Below are positions 44,601-56,329 of a stretch of DNA of 64,000 nt, piece by piece. How positions within the stretch are numbered: the first letter of the stretch is position 1; each line of letters begins with the position of its first letter. The position numbers and the translations under genes were made by a program. Origin of the DNA: Norana najaformis (taxonomy: Eukaryota > Annelida > Clitellata > Crassiclitellata > Hormogastridae); assembly GCA_964023275.1 (NCBI GenBank), contig OZ029914.1, positions 36,258,424 through 36,322,423 of the forward strand, in the 5' to 3' direction. The notes under the pieces are model-generated. The model was not told the DNA's origin. It ran no database searches and saw nothing but the letters and a program-made list of their open reading frames with translations.

Positions 44601-47600
44601 ATGGCGTCTGTTATTTTGTATTTTCTTCTAATCACTGGTAAGTGCTATAGTATTGCATGCATCTACTTAGTTTGCTTTAACTTAGTCTATATCTTAATTT
44701 GGGTCTCTAGCAATTTCAGCTAATCAGGCAAAAATATTCTGATATAATTGTTGCATTGATATGTAATAAATATCTAGTACATTTGATTCAGTGTTGCCAG
44801 ATTAAAGAAGTTTCAAAAAGCGTAAAGGGTAAATGCTTAAATTCGGGCACAATATGTTGCAAAGTAAAGTCATAAATATAATATTCTGCCATAGTTATAC
44901 AGCATACGATATTTAACTTCCCGCTTATCTTTATTTTTAGACTGTTGTCACAAATTCTTTGTTGATGCTCAAAATGCAAGTCAGGGTATGTTGCAACCAG
45001 TTTCTTTGAACTGCGATGATTTCAGGAGGCTCGATAACGACATTTCAAAGGCGAATTTTATAAATACCGTGCAAATAGAAAGTATAGTTGTAGTTACTTT
45101 CTTCGTCTTTGCAGACCATTGCAACACATGTTGAACTCGCTCAACAGATGTGCTGGTTCTTGTTGTACCCCGAACCATAATTATGGATACTTATGTAATA
45201 TCTTAGTTTAGTGATACATGCACACATCTTAGCACGAAATATTTGGGTAGTTATATAATATCTTAGCACGGATTCAATGAAGGTGCTGCGACATTTGTAT
45301 GCCTCGAATAGTTTGGAGAACATACAAAACGAAGCAATATCTTAATTAAATTTTAGGCATAATTAACATGAACGGCTGATTAATCGTAGATTAATTTAAT
45401 AACAATAAAATGCTATTCTTGGAACAGATTATTTCATAGTAACTACAGTCAACAATAATTATATCCCAACTGGAATAAATCTGAAAGAAGTGCAAAGTCT
45501 CGTCTTTCAAGTGAAGGCAATGAACAACGCAAAAATTGCTTTAGTAACAATTCCGGGAAATTACACTCAAAAGATGTATGAAATCGCCTTTAGTTGTGAA
45601 CCATTTAGCGATAGGATTTCAATAAGGTAAGCAGTATATCCGCTGTTTCAATTACAAATGTAGGCCTATATTCTCCAAGATAAAACATAATCTTATTTAA
45701 TTAAATATTTATCTCAAGCAAAAAACAATGTTGAATGTCAAACCGTGTAAACGCATCGTTTCTAAGAAAGTGAAAGCTAATAAAGTGTAATTAGAACACA
45801 AAACTGTCAAAAGGAAATGGCTGTAAAACACGCTGCATGCGCGATTCAGCTATAGTGTGACTTTAGAGACTAAGTGTTTTTACAGGTAGGCAACTATGTG
45901 GAGACTCTGAAGGACACCTAGCAGGTCGTCGACTCAGCAAGTAAAACAGATAGACAAGCGAACACTCAACACCTTAATATTTGATATTTGTACCTAGCTG
46001 TTTCGTTGTAAATAAATATATTAAATGTCCAGCAGCAGTGCAAATATAACAATGGCAAGCGTTATATATTGAAAAGGGAAGAAAAATAAAGTTCCTAAAG
46101 ACTGTGAGCTTTACTCTTTAAACTGTACCCCCATCTGAATGCTTTTCCTGCCTTATTTATTCAAGTCAACGTGTCTGCTGTTAAATGCTTTGCAGAAACG
46201 GAACACAATATCCCTTTTCTGGACATAGCTATCGAAGCAATCTTCTGTTAAATGGGACGTCTCCTGTCTGGCTGTGGATATCTTGGGCAAGCGAAGCGCT
46301 GTCAATTGGAGTAGGGAATGTAACAGGAAAGAATTTAATTATGTATTATCCTGACATCTCCCCTATATCAAACTTGACTACAGCTGCTGTCGGTTCGTTC
46401 GGAAGTGCAACGGTTCAATGGAAAATTCCATACAACCAAAAAAACACAGGTTAGAGTTTCTTGAGGCTAATTAAAATACACACTATGAAATGCGTGCGGA
46501 TTTTTTGAACAAACTCAACCGAATTCTTGTCTATGACAAGACCATAGTGTATTTCAATCCAGTTCGTTTATGTGATCAATTCAGGTAAGCAAGTAAGTAA
46601 GTAAGTATATTCTTTATTAACCAATAGCTAATCCCACATTAGTTTACAAGTATTTAAGAATACAAGAAAAACTTAATATGCATACGGCATATGGTTTTAC
46701 AACAGGTAGTTTAACAAAAAATCTTTATAATAAAAATGAATTACTTTCATATAGTTCAGCATTACCATCGTAGACTAGTCACTATTAGCCATCTAGTGAT
46801 TCAGCCCAACCCTTTTGCAATGAGTCTCTTGAACATTTAGAGACCAGAATCGCTCAGTTGCTACCAAGAGTGCTTATGACGCATGCTTCTAAGTGTTAGG
46901 GTTCAAGAAAAATTCCAAAGTAGTTCGTTTTCGACTGATTCTTGCAAAGGTAAATATATTCAGCATATATTCTACACAAGTATGTTTATCATACGTCATT
47001 CTTGCAGAGATCAGTCAGATGACGATTTACTCTAAGCATTTCCATAGCGCCCTTATCAGAATGCACAAGGCATAAATTAATAGTCGCCTCTGTGCAAAAC
47101 CGTATTCCGGTATTACAATCCTTTGGATAGAGCAGCCGATATTCGTGAACCCCAGACACCGGAAAACAGGCTATCGAGAATAAGCAGTCCGAAAAACGAT
47201 GACAATTTAACACAGACTAGAACGACATCAGAGAACGTGTAGACCAGACACAAACGTATACATGTCAGCAAATGTTTCAGAGGTTTCTGAAAGGCGCTGT
47301 ATCGATGTTTTGGGCCATAAGAAATATTCCTAAAAGGCACTATTTGGATGTTTTTGACAATATGAGAGGCTTTTGAAAGGCACTACAGTATTTGATGTTT
47401 TTTACAGTAAATACTTCGCCAACTGCTGGTATTTGATGCAGTATTTGAAGTTCTTAGTCTCAGATTTGACTTAAAAAATAAACCGCATTACGAAAACGAT
47501 GAGTATACTATAAATATCGCATACTTACATTCTTATCTTCTCTCTGGACTTACACAGATCTTAGTTGCATAGCAACATGGGAGATTATGTATAATGGCAG

Positions 47601-50600
47601 CCATGCGCACTAGAGAAACTCAGTAGCAGGTAAACTGTTCGTTAATCGCACTTCTGTGTCATATCCGTTTAGATAATCATTACTATTCATCTGTACAAGA
47701 TATCGACGAAGATTTAGGTGAGTCAGTTGTTCCTCTTTTTTAGCGCTGCATTACTACCAGAACTAGATAACACAAACGAAAAGTTTGGTAGTTAATTCTT
47801 AACATGTGTTGAAAGCAAGACAACATTCAAAATAATTCATTAAAAGTAATTAAAAAATCAATGAAAATTCATGAGGTAGTGGGTCTTGAAATGAAAATGA
47901 AACGCATGCAGCCAGCTGTGACTACTTGAGATGACTAAGTAAGAATCTTAGGTAGAAAGCTTTAACGTTCATGGAAACCTAATGTACTTTTCGCACATTA
48001 CAAACCATCTATGAATCTCAGTGCTTCTTTTATCATCAGTGTGCTGTCCGTATACGGACAAACCATAAGAAGAACGAACGATGCTGGTCAATTGGATCGG
48101 AGAACTGCTGCTTGCTAGTCGCATTCCCTAGTTGTTCCTATGGACGCATACGTTTTAACAGATACATACATCTCTTTTAGCATGACTAACATAGACTAAT
48201 TGACTACGTAGCTGTATGGACAAAGCCCCGAAATTTTTCAAAATTTCAGTTCACCGACCAAAACAGCTCTCGTAGTGCACTTTTTTGTGCAAGTTTTTCT
48301 TGTGAATAGATCTTGGAAATATAGTTTATCGAATAATAGCGTAGCCCTAGCTCGAAACCGTTTAAATTTGCTTCTTAAACTCAAAACTACTTGCAACTTT
48401 CCACGAAAGTTTCCCTAAAATATAAATCCCATCATTGTCAATTAAAAGTAAAGATAAAAACATCATCTGCAACAGAGATGTCTATACTCCGCCTCTATGA
48501 TGACACCTCAGAATTTAAATTTGTAACTTTTTATTTGCTTAATGAGTACTGCTTTATTTAGAAATTGCTATCTTCAGAAAAATTCTATGCTATCATTTGT
48601 TATTGTTGACTGCCATTCTGTTTCAGTTTGCGATCCAGAGATTTGCAAAGGTTTGTTTTTTTCTAGTTTTGTTTTGCCTGTTGTTTGTTCAGTTGAGGGG
48701 CGTTTACGAGTCTATTGGTATCTTAACTCAAATAAAACAGATTAAACATCAACTTATAGAACGCCGCTCTTTGGTTTCAATGTGAATTTTAATACCGTTG
48801 CTTAAACCTTTAAGAGGCGATTTATATAGGATCTAAATATCAACAATACAAATTAACAAGAAGATGTAACTGTAAGTTTGAGTGATCTGTAGATCTGCAG
48901 TTGTTTCATTTTTGTATCGGCTTCGTCTCTCACCCAAATCTGAGAAATTTCTATGACATTATTCATCTATTTCGCTTTTTCTATATCTCGCATTTGTGAC
49001 ATAGAAATATGTCCTATCCATGGGCATAGTTTTCCAAACCCTTATAAAATTATAGAAAATTAAATTCGCAGCCCCTTTGCCTCGCTTCCTGACTGAAACT
49101 CAAAATACGTAGACAGCGTTGACAGCCAAATAAGCTGTTTCCCCTAGACTCTGATGTCATATGAAATGAATTTCTATTGCAATATATTTTCTTCTTATAA
49201 TAAACTGTGTATCTTCAGCGTCAGGATTCTTTCGGTTTAGTTTCGCTGTTTTCAATCATCTGCCTTGATCTTGACGATGTGCTCAGCATAATATTATATT
49301 ATCGTTCAGCAAATTTGTTAGTGTGGTTTAGAAATGAAATACAACAGTATTTATCAGCAGCGGAGAAATTGATCATTGCAACACAATACGAGCTTGCGAG
49401 TTGAGATTTTAGTCTGCCTGGAAAGCCACTGTTTAAAGTTCCTAGTCTAGGAACTTAAATATTAAATGTAGATATGGACATTTACATGTACCGTCTGAAG
49501 AAAAGCAACATTTGCATTGGCCTGCTTGTCTCGTAGATGTGGTTTTTCCCAGACATGGAAACTTCAAATATGTAACACTTTACACAATCGTGGATGAACG
49601 AAATTCGATTACCTTTACGTTGGACAACTACCAGAGTCTTGCCGCAATTTATTTGTTTTCCCTACAAGATTGCTACACGTTTATGCTCAGTCCAGCAAAC
49701 ATGCAACTGTTGAAGTAAGTATATTATACTGGGCTCAGCTCGTTTCAAATAACGTTTTCGTTTAGTTTGTCAGTTTTATTAAGGCTTGCGAAGAATCCAT
49801 ACACGTCAAGTTAAGCATAGAACAATGTGGCTAAAGCCCAAGTACGAAACCTTTTACCAACAGCCCAGGGGTCACAGAACTGCCGTCTTACTGCATTTCG
49901 ATTCAGCCAGCCAAAAGGTGTCAACATTGGAAGACAAATCATACACACGCCTGTGCTAGGTTCTAAAGTATCTCTTCTATAAGCAATCGCATAGTTACAT
50001 ACAAAATACATACATACATACAAAATAAATAAATACATACATACATTGATACATACATACATATGTACATACATACGTATATGCAAGCATACATACATGG
50101 TATCTCTACTCTGATTCGATAGCGATGAAAAGACTTTATGTTAATTAACTAGATTTGTAATTAAAATGCATCAAAATTGCTGGAGGACCGGTAGTCCCCC
50201 ATATTTTGCAACCAGGCTGTGGTATGCTTCTTCTACTATAGGAGATGGATTTCGCCACACTACTGACTTGGTCTGCATGACTGCACCGAAGCCACGGTCT
50301 CGAATCTTACATGTGACAATGTTCTAGTATTATCTAATATTCGTCTTTTATTGTATCGGTCTAATTGAATTAGACAAATTAAGTATCATATGCTCGTGGC
50401 TTTTGTGCAATACTTTGGTGAATGGTCCCCAACAGTTGAATGTACTATCGAGTAATGATTATCAGAATAGAACGGGGTACCAAAGGCTGTGCTGTACATT
50501 TGTAGAGTGCGGTGCCGTTTGTGCTCGTGAAATTCGTGTAATTTCGTTCGATTTAGATTGCAGTGGTGCAAGTGAAAATGCAGAGGTACAGTAAAATCTT

Positions 50601-51561
50601 TAAACTGTTTTAGGAATTCGTATTACGTAGCGTTCTTTCCCACGGTGAGTGGAAAGCCTCCCGCATTCGAAACTCCTGGTCATTTCTGGGCTTCGTGGAA
50701 GAACGGGCTGTTTGTGTTCGGCTTTGGTTCAGAGATCGGAAATAACTCACTCTTGGTTTACTCGAACAAAGAGCCTGTAACGATTTATAATGTCACAGTG
50801 AACGTCAAAGGATCCCTAAGTGTTCCGTTTCGTTATTACTTTGGTGTCAAAGGTTAGCATCAAAATTAGAAAAAAATTGTTTATATTTATGAGCCTTCCT
50901 TCTTTTGGGATGATATTTCAGGTTGGACTATTTAGCATGCTTAAAATACAATATGCGGTAAATTAGCAAAAATCTGAACTCAGCAATTCGTTGAACTCGA
51001 ATATACATGTATAATAATGCGGTGCATAATTTTAGTAATAGCACAAACAGCCTGTCAGTAGATTCCTTACATTTCCAGTGAAACACTGATAGGGTCTACA
51101 GAAATATTACTTAAAGATGTTTGATTGGACTATACTAAGCGAATTACTAATTTATACTGTAGATTGATCTATCAAAAGCAAATTTAGGTTATCTACTTAC
51201 TTTCTAAATAATCAAACTGTTTATTTAATTTCTGCGCCAATTAATTCTAACTGTTACTTGCTGAACTCAAGCTTTGCAGCGAAAAGCTGGAATGGTCGAG
51301 TCCGTCTTATTCAAGAAGCATGGATCAGATATGTGCACTTATGGAGCCACTATTCGAATTGTAATTAGTACAAAGTGCACCACGATGGAATGTGTGAGTT
51401 TCTGCATGAGAACCAACAAATGTACAGCTTTCTGTCTGCACAATCCAACACTCAACGGAAATTTATGCTTCTGCGAACTTCAAGCAAAGCCAGGAACACC
51501 GTCGTCAAGTTTCCTTTACTACTACAAAGCAGGAGCAAGTTACTGGGAGATAGATCCTTAA
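44601..51561 (+). CDS. Secreted protein with two FAMeT-like domains and a PAN/Apple-like tail (gene B, 9 exons)
   Basis: Exons: 44601-44637, 44941-44985, 45428-45626, 46196-46449, 47673-47717, 48627-48650, 49537-49714, 50614-50852, 51272-51561. The coding sum is 1311 nt, giving 436 aa plus TAA. Every intron has the same phase as in gene A (1,1,2,1,1,1,2,1), and the 45-, 45-, 24-, 239- and 290-nt exons have identical lengths. Signal peptide: exon 1. FAMeT domain 1: aa ~28-178. FAMeT domain 2: aa ~202-340, with F-W-A-S-W-K-N-G and F-G-F-G-S-E-I. Cys-rich PAN/Apple-like end: aa ~341-436. Exon 4 holds several N-x-S/T sites. Exon 9 is far closer to gene A than the earlier exons are. A poly(A) signal AATAAA lies at about 51622. 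Probable extracellular binding or mucosal role by analogy; no function is demonstrated by sequence. Confidence 0.9.
46575..47600. other. Intron 4 of gene B with AAGT microsatellite and unassigned sequence
   Basis: An AAGT run at about 46583-46606 heads a stretch ('TATTCTTTATTAACCAATAG') that could be a reverse-oriented retroposon tail. Repeated 'AAAGGCACTA' phrases occur near 47290-47395. No coding region is supported. Confidence 0.35.
49983..50098. repeat. Tetranucleotide microsatellite (CATA)n in intron 7 of gene B
   Basis: About 115 bp of imperfect CATA units, in the same intron as the array at 7612-7745 of gene A. It produces artefactual Y-V-C-M type frames on the minus strand. Confidence 0.88.
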
Positions 51562-51674
51562 GCTGCTTTCCTGCAAAAGCGAACAGCGATCGATTAAAAA
51601 TCTTGAAATCAGCTTTGCGCAAATAAACGATTCATCTTTTACGACTTTAAAAGGAAACAACGTCTTGTTTCGCA

Positions 51675-51870
51675 TGTTTCACTTCTTTCTTTTGCACTGC
51701 AGCCTCAAGGTGTTTCTTTGTAAGGAATAGTAAATGAAGGTATCTGATTCACGGTAGACGATGACTAGGCCTATTTGTTTCACTTCTTTCTTTTGCACTG
51801 CAGCTTCAAGATGTTTCTCTGTTAGGAATGCCAATTAAGGTATCTGATTCACGGTAGACGTTGACTATTT
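51675..51870. repeat. Tandem duplication of about 100 bp downstream of gene B
   Basis: Two copies start at 51675 and about 51776. Each contains 'TGTTTCACTTCTTTCTTTTG' and 'GGTATCTGATTCACGGTAGA', with a few differences. They lie 3' of the gene B poly(A) signal. No coding content. Confidence 0.85.
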
Positions 51871-53140
51871 GTTCTAATGATCAATGACATTAATAGTTTA
51901 CAAGCGATGAAAGGTGTTTAACTAAACGAACTATTTCCAATCGCTAGGCACCATGATTTTGCACATTTAAATGTTTGGCGTAATTGACTGCTGATACTTT
52001 CGCATTTATCAAGTAGGATTTAAAGCCACATCACTTATAGAGATAGCAGGATAATATTTAGATACGTTATTAATCAGCATTTCCGAAATAATTTGTCATT
52101 TGTTTTAAAGTGCACAATGTTTTCGACTCAACCATTCTCTTCCGCGTTACTGTATACATAATAAGCACAACACGACCGGCCAATTCAACCCGCTATTCAG
52201 CCCGACGCAGTGATATCTTATAAAATCTACCAAGAATTTTAATTTTTGTATTTGAGTTAATATTCACAGATGTTGCCAATGTACGGGATGACCTGCAGTA
52301 ATGTCCTAGTAAAAACCCTAATTGAACCACCGAAGCACCATATGTATACCGGGATCGATATGTAGATAGATTTCAAACTGCAAATTTACACCAAGTAGTG
52401 AAAATTCTAAATGAAACATTATTCTCAAGTGAGACGACTGTTCGACGCTTCTGCATTTCTTACTTGTATCATAGTTTTCCATTTAAAACGTTGACTGCTT
52501 ACCATAAGGAGTGCCGCAGAACATGAAAGGTGCAATTAAATGCAAATAATTATACTGTGCAAGAATGCATGGCATATTATATGTGCATGCATGTATGCAT
52601 TAATGTTTGTATGCATATATATGTATATATATGTATGCATGCATGTATGCAGTTATGTATTTATATATGTAAGTATAGATATGCATGTATAGACCTTTAT
52701 GTGTGAATGATTGAATGAATGCTGTTTGCATGCATATATGAACGAATGCATTTGTATAAGTATGCATACATGTATGCATGTATTATGTATGTATGTACGC
52801 ATGTATGTATGTACGTATGTAGGTCCTATGCAGGTCTAGATGCCCGAAAGTCTTACTGAAGAGACGACCAATACCGAAATGCTTAGGCTCCGGCATGCGC
52901 CGCTTTTGTTGCAAATCGTAGATTAAAGAACAGTTAAAGAGTTTAAGATAGAAAGAGCAGAACGCGCACACATGCATGCGAACAATAACTAAACCCTAGG
53001 CAAGATGTATTTCTTCTGGTCCTGGAGGGACGATTTTGAGTATTCATTTGAGGCCTTAACGCCAATTAACAACCAGTAATACAGTTTAGTCAATCGAAAT
53101 ATATAAAAAGAAATCAACTAATTTCTTTTAAGAGAGTTCA
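51871..53140. other. Intergenic region with a long GTAT/CATG microsatellite
   Basis: 52565-52830 is an imperfect GTAT/GCAT array with the opposite strand sense to those inside the FAMeT genes. The rest is AT-rich with no gene. Minus-strand frames across the array are low-complexity artefacts. Confidence 0.6.
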
Positions 53141-53324
53141 GGACGGCATTTATTACTATTACTTATTACACAGTTTTTCGTTAACTGTTCAAGTACAATG
53201 TTACGTGATCTAATTTTCCCAGAAGAAACATTAGCTGAAGATTACTCAGTGAACACAAGCACAGTAGGTACTCAGCTACGCACAAATTCACGGCTAATCT
53301 TATGATGCAGCAATTGCCGACTTA

Positions 53325-54650
53325 TTAGTACCGAGAGACAGTTGTCGTGAAGTTGACGTTTCCGTTGCAGAGATCACCTTGGCAAAAGCATGACACTGAG
53401 CCGAAGTTTGGAAACGGATCCTTCACTGTGTATACCAGCAAAGATTCTCGCTCCTGAAAAACACGTATCCCACCTACGGAGAAGAATTCATGTATATTTC
53501 ACAATGATTGGCTTTCAGGTAAGGCTCATGGAAGCAGCGACGCCTGATAAAGACGATGTCATCGAAGGCTGTAAACCATTCAAACTAGAGTTGGGATTGA
53601 TACACATGCACCGAGAAATGTTAGAACAATACATTGATTTCTTTTATACTAATTTAAAAGTCCGATATAGATTTCTCTTTATATTTTGTCAAATAATGTA
53701 ATTTTTACTTATATTTCAAGTGAATAAATAGTTTATCAAATGAAAGAGCGAATATAAATTATTGAAAGCTTGGAATAACAAATTATTAATTAATTAATTA
53801 AATAACTAACTAAATGACTGAGTATCGTATTAATGCATCCAGAATGTATTGATATAGCAATTTAATTAATTAAAATAATGAATCATCCATTTAGTAATTA
53901 GTAACTTCTATTGCGCCGGTGTCTCATGCACAAGGCATCAACCGATGGCGCACCAGCGCCATAACCACCGTCATGTCAGTATCCAGAAGATCAACCCGCA
54001 AGACATACAGGTAACCGATGGTAGATAAACAATTTGAAAAAGGCAAATCTTTAGCTGAGAACGAAATGACACAAGCGATTTAACATAAGGAACAGAATTC
54101 AACAGAAACAGGAAGAGTTTCAAAATTTAAGTCCAGCTGCTGAAAACGCTCGTTCATCAAGAACAGTTCTAGTCTTAAATATGACAAGAGAAATTTAATG
54201 TAATATTAAGCTGTGATATGTATGCTGAATAAATGGACCGAACAACACATTCTATCGATCTCTATAAAATCCAAACATTATGGAAAGAATTTTTTTAAAA
54301 TAGCTTACTTTAACTGTGCACAAAATTGCTCGCCTAGAAGAGGCAGCCTGAATGTTTGAACTCAATCAATTATTCAAGTAATAATTAGTCATTTCATATA
54401 GTCGTTCAGAAAGTGCCACAACATATTAAATAACTTGCCTGATGTATAGTTCTGCCAGTCGATGAAACATTGCCCTACTGAAGATGCTGAAGTCCCTTCT
54501 AAGCAAGTCGTGACATTCGACGAATTAAATGGAAGAGTACAGGTCGACGATCCAAACATAGGGTCACTCACATGTTCGCAACTATAGCAACTGATGGCTT
54601 GTGCAAACAATTCACAACAAAGCAGTGCCAAAAATCACTCCAACATACAT
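53325..54650 (-). CDS. Ly6/uPAR (three-finger) secreted protein, 2 exons, with a one-base frame problem in the signal peptide
   Basis: Exon 1 is 54650-54439, exon 2 is 53473-53325 (stop TAA). Exon 1 encodes a signal peptide ending A-Q-A, then I-S-C-Y-S-C, a (D-P-M-F-G-S-S-T-C) segment and T-T-C-L-E-G. Exon 2 ends in C-F-C-Q-G-D-L-C-N, the hallmark C-x-C-x2-D-x-C-N end of Ly6/uPAR domains. The mature part has eight Cys. The intron starts GCAAGT (perfect GC-AG donor context) and keeps phase 1. The signal-peptide frame and the mature frame differ by one base in a run of five A (54630-54634, T on the sense strand); with four, ATG to stop is 360 nt, 119 aa. So this is either an assembly indel, a polymorphism or a recent pseudogene. 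No GPI-anchor tail is seen. A poly(A) signal lies at about 53149-53154. Quiver/sleepless-type relatives are possible. Confidence 0.72.
53895..54190 (-). repeat. LINE C-terminal and 3' end fragment (CR1-like) inside the Ly6 intron
   Basis: The plus-strand text shows the inverted 3' end ('CACAAGGCATCAACCGATGG') and, further on, the inverse of R-T-V-L-(D)-E-R coding ('TCAAGAACAGTTCTAGTCTT'), as in the copy at 35.3-35.6 kb. It lies in the same orientation as the host gene. Confidence 0.65.
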
Positions 54651-54659
54651 CAATATCTT

Positions 54660-56230
54660 ATTCATTTTTTGCACAATCCGGAAAAAAGCTTGATGACTAG
54701 GAAACACTTAAGACGAATTTAATATTAAATGAAACCAAGCATTATATACTCCTGCATATATTAGATACATACGCAGAATTTACATTATGTATGAACGTAC
54801 ATTCATACAACTTACGTTCTAGCGCACAAACATGCCAATGGGCCTCCACGCATCTGCATATCTTCCCCAACAGCAAATTCATATGTAGGACATATGAAGC
54901 TCATTGGGCAATATTCCCACGTGGGGTTTATGTCCTACATATGGTGTTGGTGTTGTGGTTATCTACATGAAATGAAGTTTAAATACCTATACTTAACAGA
55001 AACAGTAATATATATATGCTCTTTCTAGATTTATTAAAACACGCACAAATACACATAGTAACTCGTATACATTACATTAAAAGATTCCACACATCTGTGT
55101 ATATTGTCCAGAGAAAGGGAAATGAAAGTCTTCATAGGTATTACCTGTAGCTAGTTTGAACAGCGGCTATTCAGCAAGACATAAGTCGATTACATTACAT
55201 TACATACATTACATTTTCTGTTGCACAACACAACTTTTCGCTATGTGATTTCATTCAGAATGATCGACCATTGGTAGACGAGCGTAATAATACTGCATCC
55301 ATAATATTCGATCAAACATCAATGACGCAGTCAACAAATCATAAGTCCAGGTTGGTAACTTAGTCGGTCCAATCAGAGAACCCTCAGAGAAGCTGTATGG
55401 GCAGAAAGGGCGAGAACAAGTTCGTAATGGGATAAAATGACATGAATGTATTGGAACTGAACCTGTGCAATTAAAACTACAGCCATGCCACTTGACAAAA
55501 GCTTTGACCCAAACCAGCAGACATGCATGTATATGTATAAGTATGTAGGCCATCATAGCACTTAATATAGCGCTAGTTACAATTCTTATCTTACCTAATG
55601 TTGTAGATGCTTGTCGTGCCTTTCAAGAAAGGTTTCTTTGCCAAACCCACGTCCTAAAATTGCGATATCCGAGAAGTATCTGAAATTTATAAACCCACCT
55701 ACTGCATGATTTTATCAGTAGGGGTCTGCGATCCTACCCTACGTCATTTCGCATCCAATCATCATCGTATATGTGTTGTCATACGTGATGAAATCTAGAA
55801 GAGTTGCCGTTGCGATTTAGTGACGGATCATCATTAAAACAAAATCTAAATCGATGAAAACTTATCACATAATAAACTTTTGAGTATAACCGTATCATGG
55901 ATTTACCATTGGTCTCTATCTGCTTGGAGTAACTTTCCAAACGGAATTACAGCACACGAGTAAATACAAATAGAAATCATGCACTCGAAAAATAAGTCCT
56001 TTCAGCGCTTTTGAATGGTTTCAGCACACAAATAATCCAGGATGTTATAGTTTTATATAGCAAATTATCAAACTTGTGCTCGTTCGTGGATATGACAATA
56101 TCCAAAATTATTCATGGTCACGTCACACCTATTGCGTGTAATAGAAAAACTGTGCTTGTATATATTTTGTGCGATGTATGGCTACGCTAATTTCTGCACC
56201 AGGCAAACGCAGTTATTGTAACTTTTAATT
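54660..56230. other. Intergenic region with a perfect inverted repeat
   Basis: 54880-54894 and 54929-54943 form a perfect 15-bp inverted repeat around a 34-bp loop holding a CCCACGTGGGG palindrome. A short ATTACATTACAT run is at 55187-55215. Frames such as 55251-55556 (-) have no recognisable features. No gene is proposed. Confidence 0.45.
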
Positions 56231-56232
56231 GT

Positions 56233-56325
56233 TGAAATCAAGCGTTGCAGCAAAATTCTGGAGAGGACGAGTCTATCTTGTTCTCAAAACGTTGGTCGGA
56301 TATGTACGCGGAAGTAACTTACCAG
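56233..56325 (+). pseudogene. Short relic of FAMeT-PAN exon 9
   Basis: The segment aligns with the start of exon 9 of gene B. The acceptor context 'GAAATCAAGCGTTGCAGC' corresponds to 'GAACTCAAGCTTTGCAGC', followed by matching blocks around 'GGACGAGTCTATCTTGTTC' and 'TCGGATATGTACGC'. Similarity ends after about 90 bp, before the first PAN Cys pairs. Indels break the frame. Confidence 0.65.
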
Positions 56326-56329
56326 GGTG

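Noticed and set aside
44585-44601. TTTATATAAAAA immediately before the gene B ATG as a TATA box
   Set aside because: It directly abuts the start codon, leaving no room for a transcription start and 5' untranslated region.
53390-53701. 103-codon plus-strand frame with an apparent CAG/GTAAGG donor at 53518
   Set aside because: The minus strand here encodes the conserved C-F-C-Q-G-D-L-C-N end of the Ly6 gene with exact phase fit, so the plus frame is most likely a shadow.
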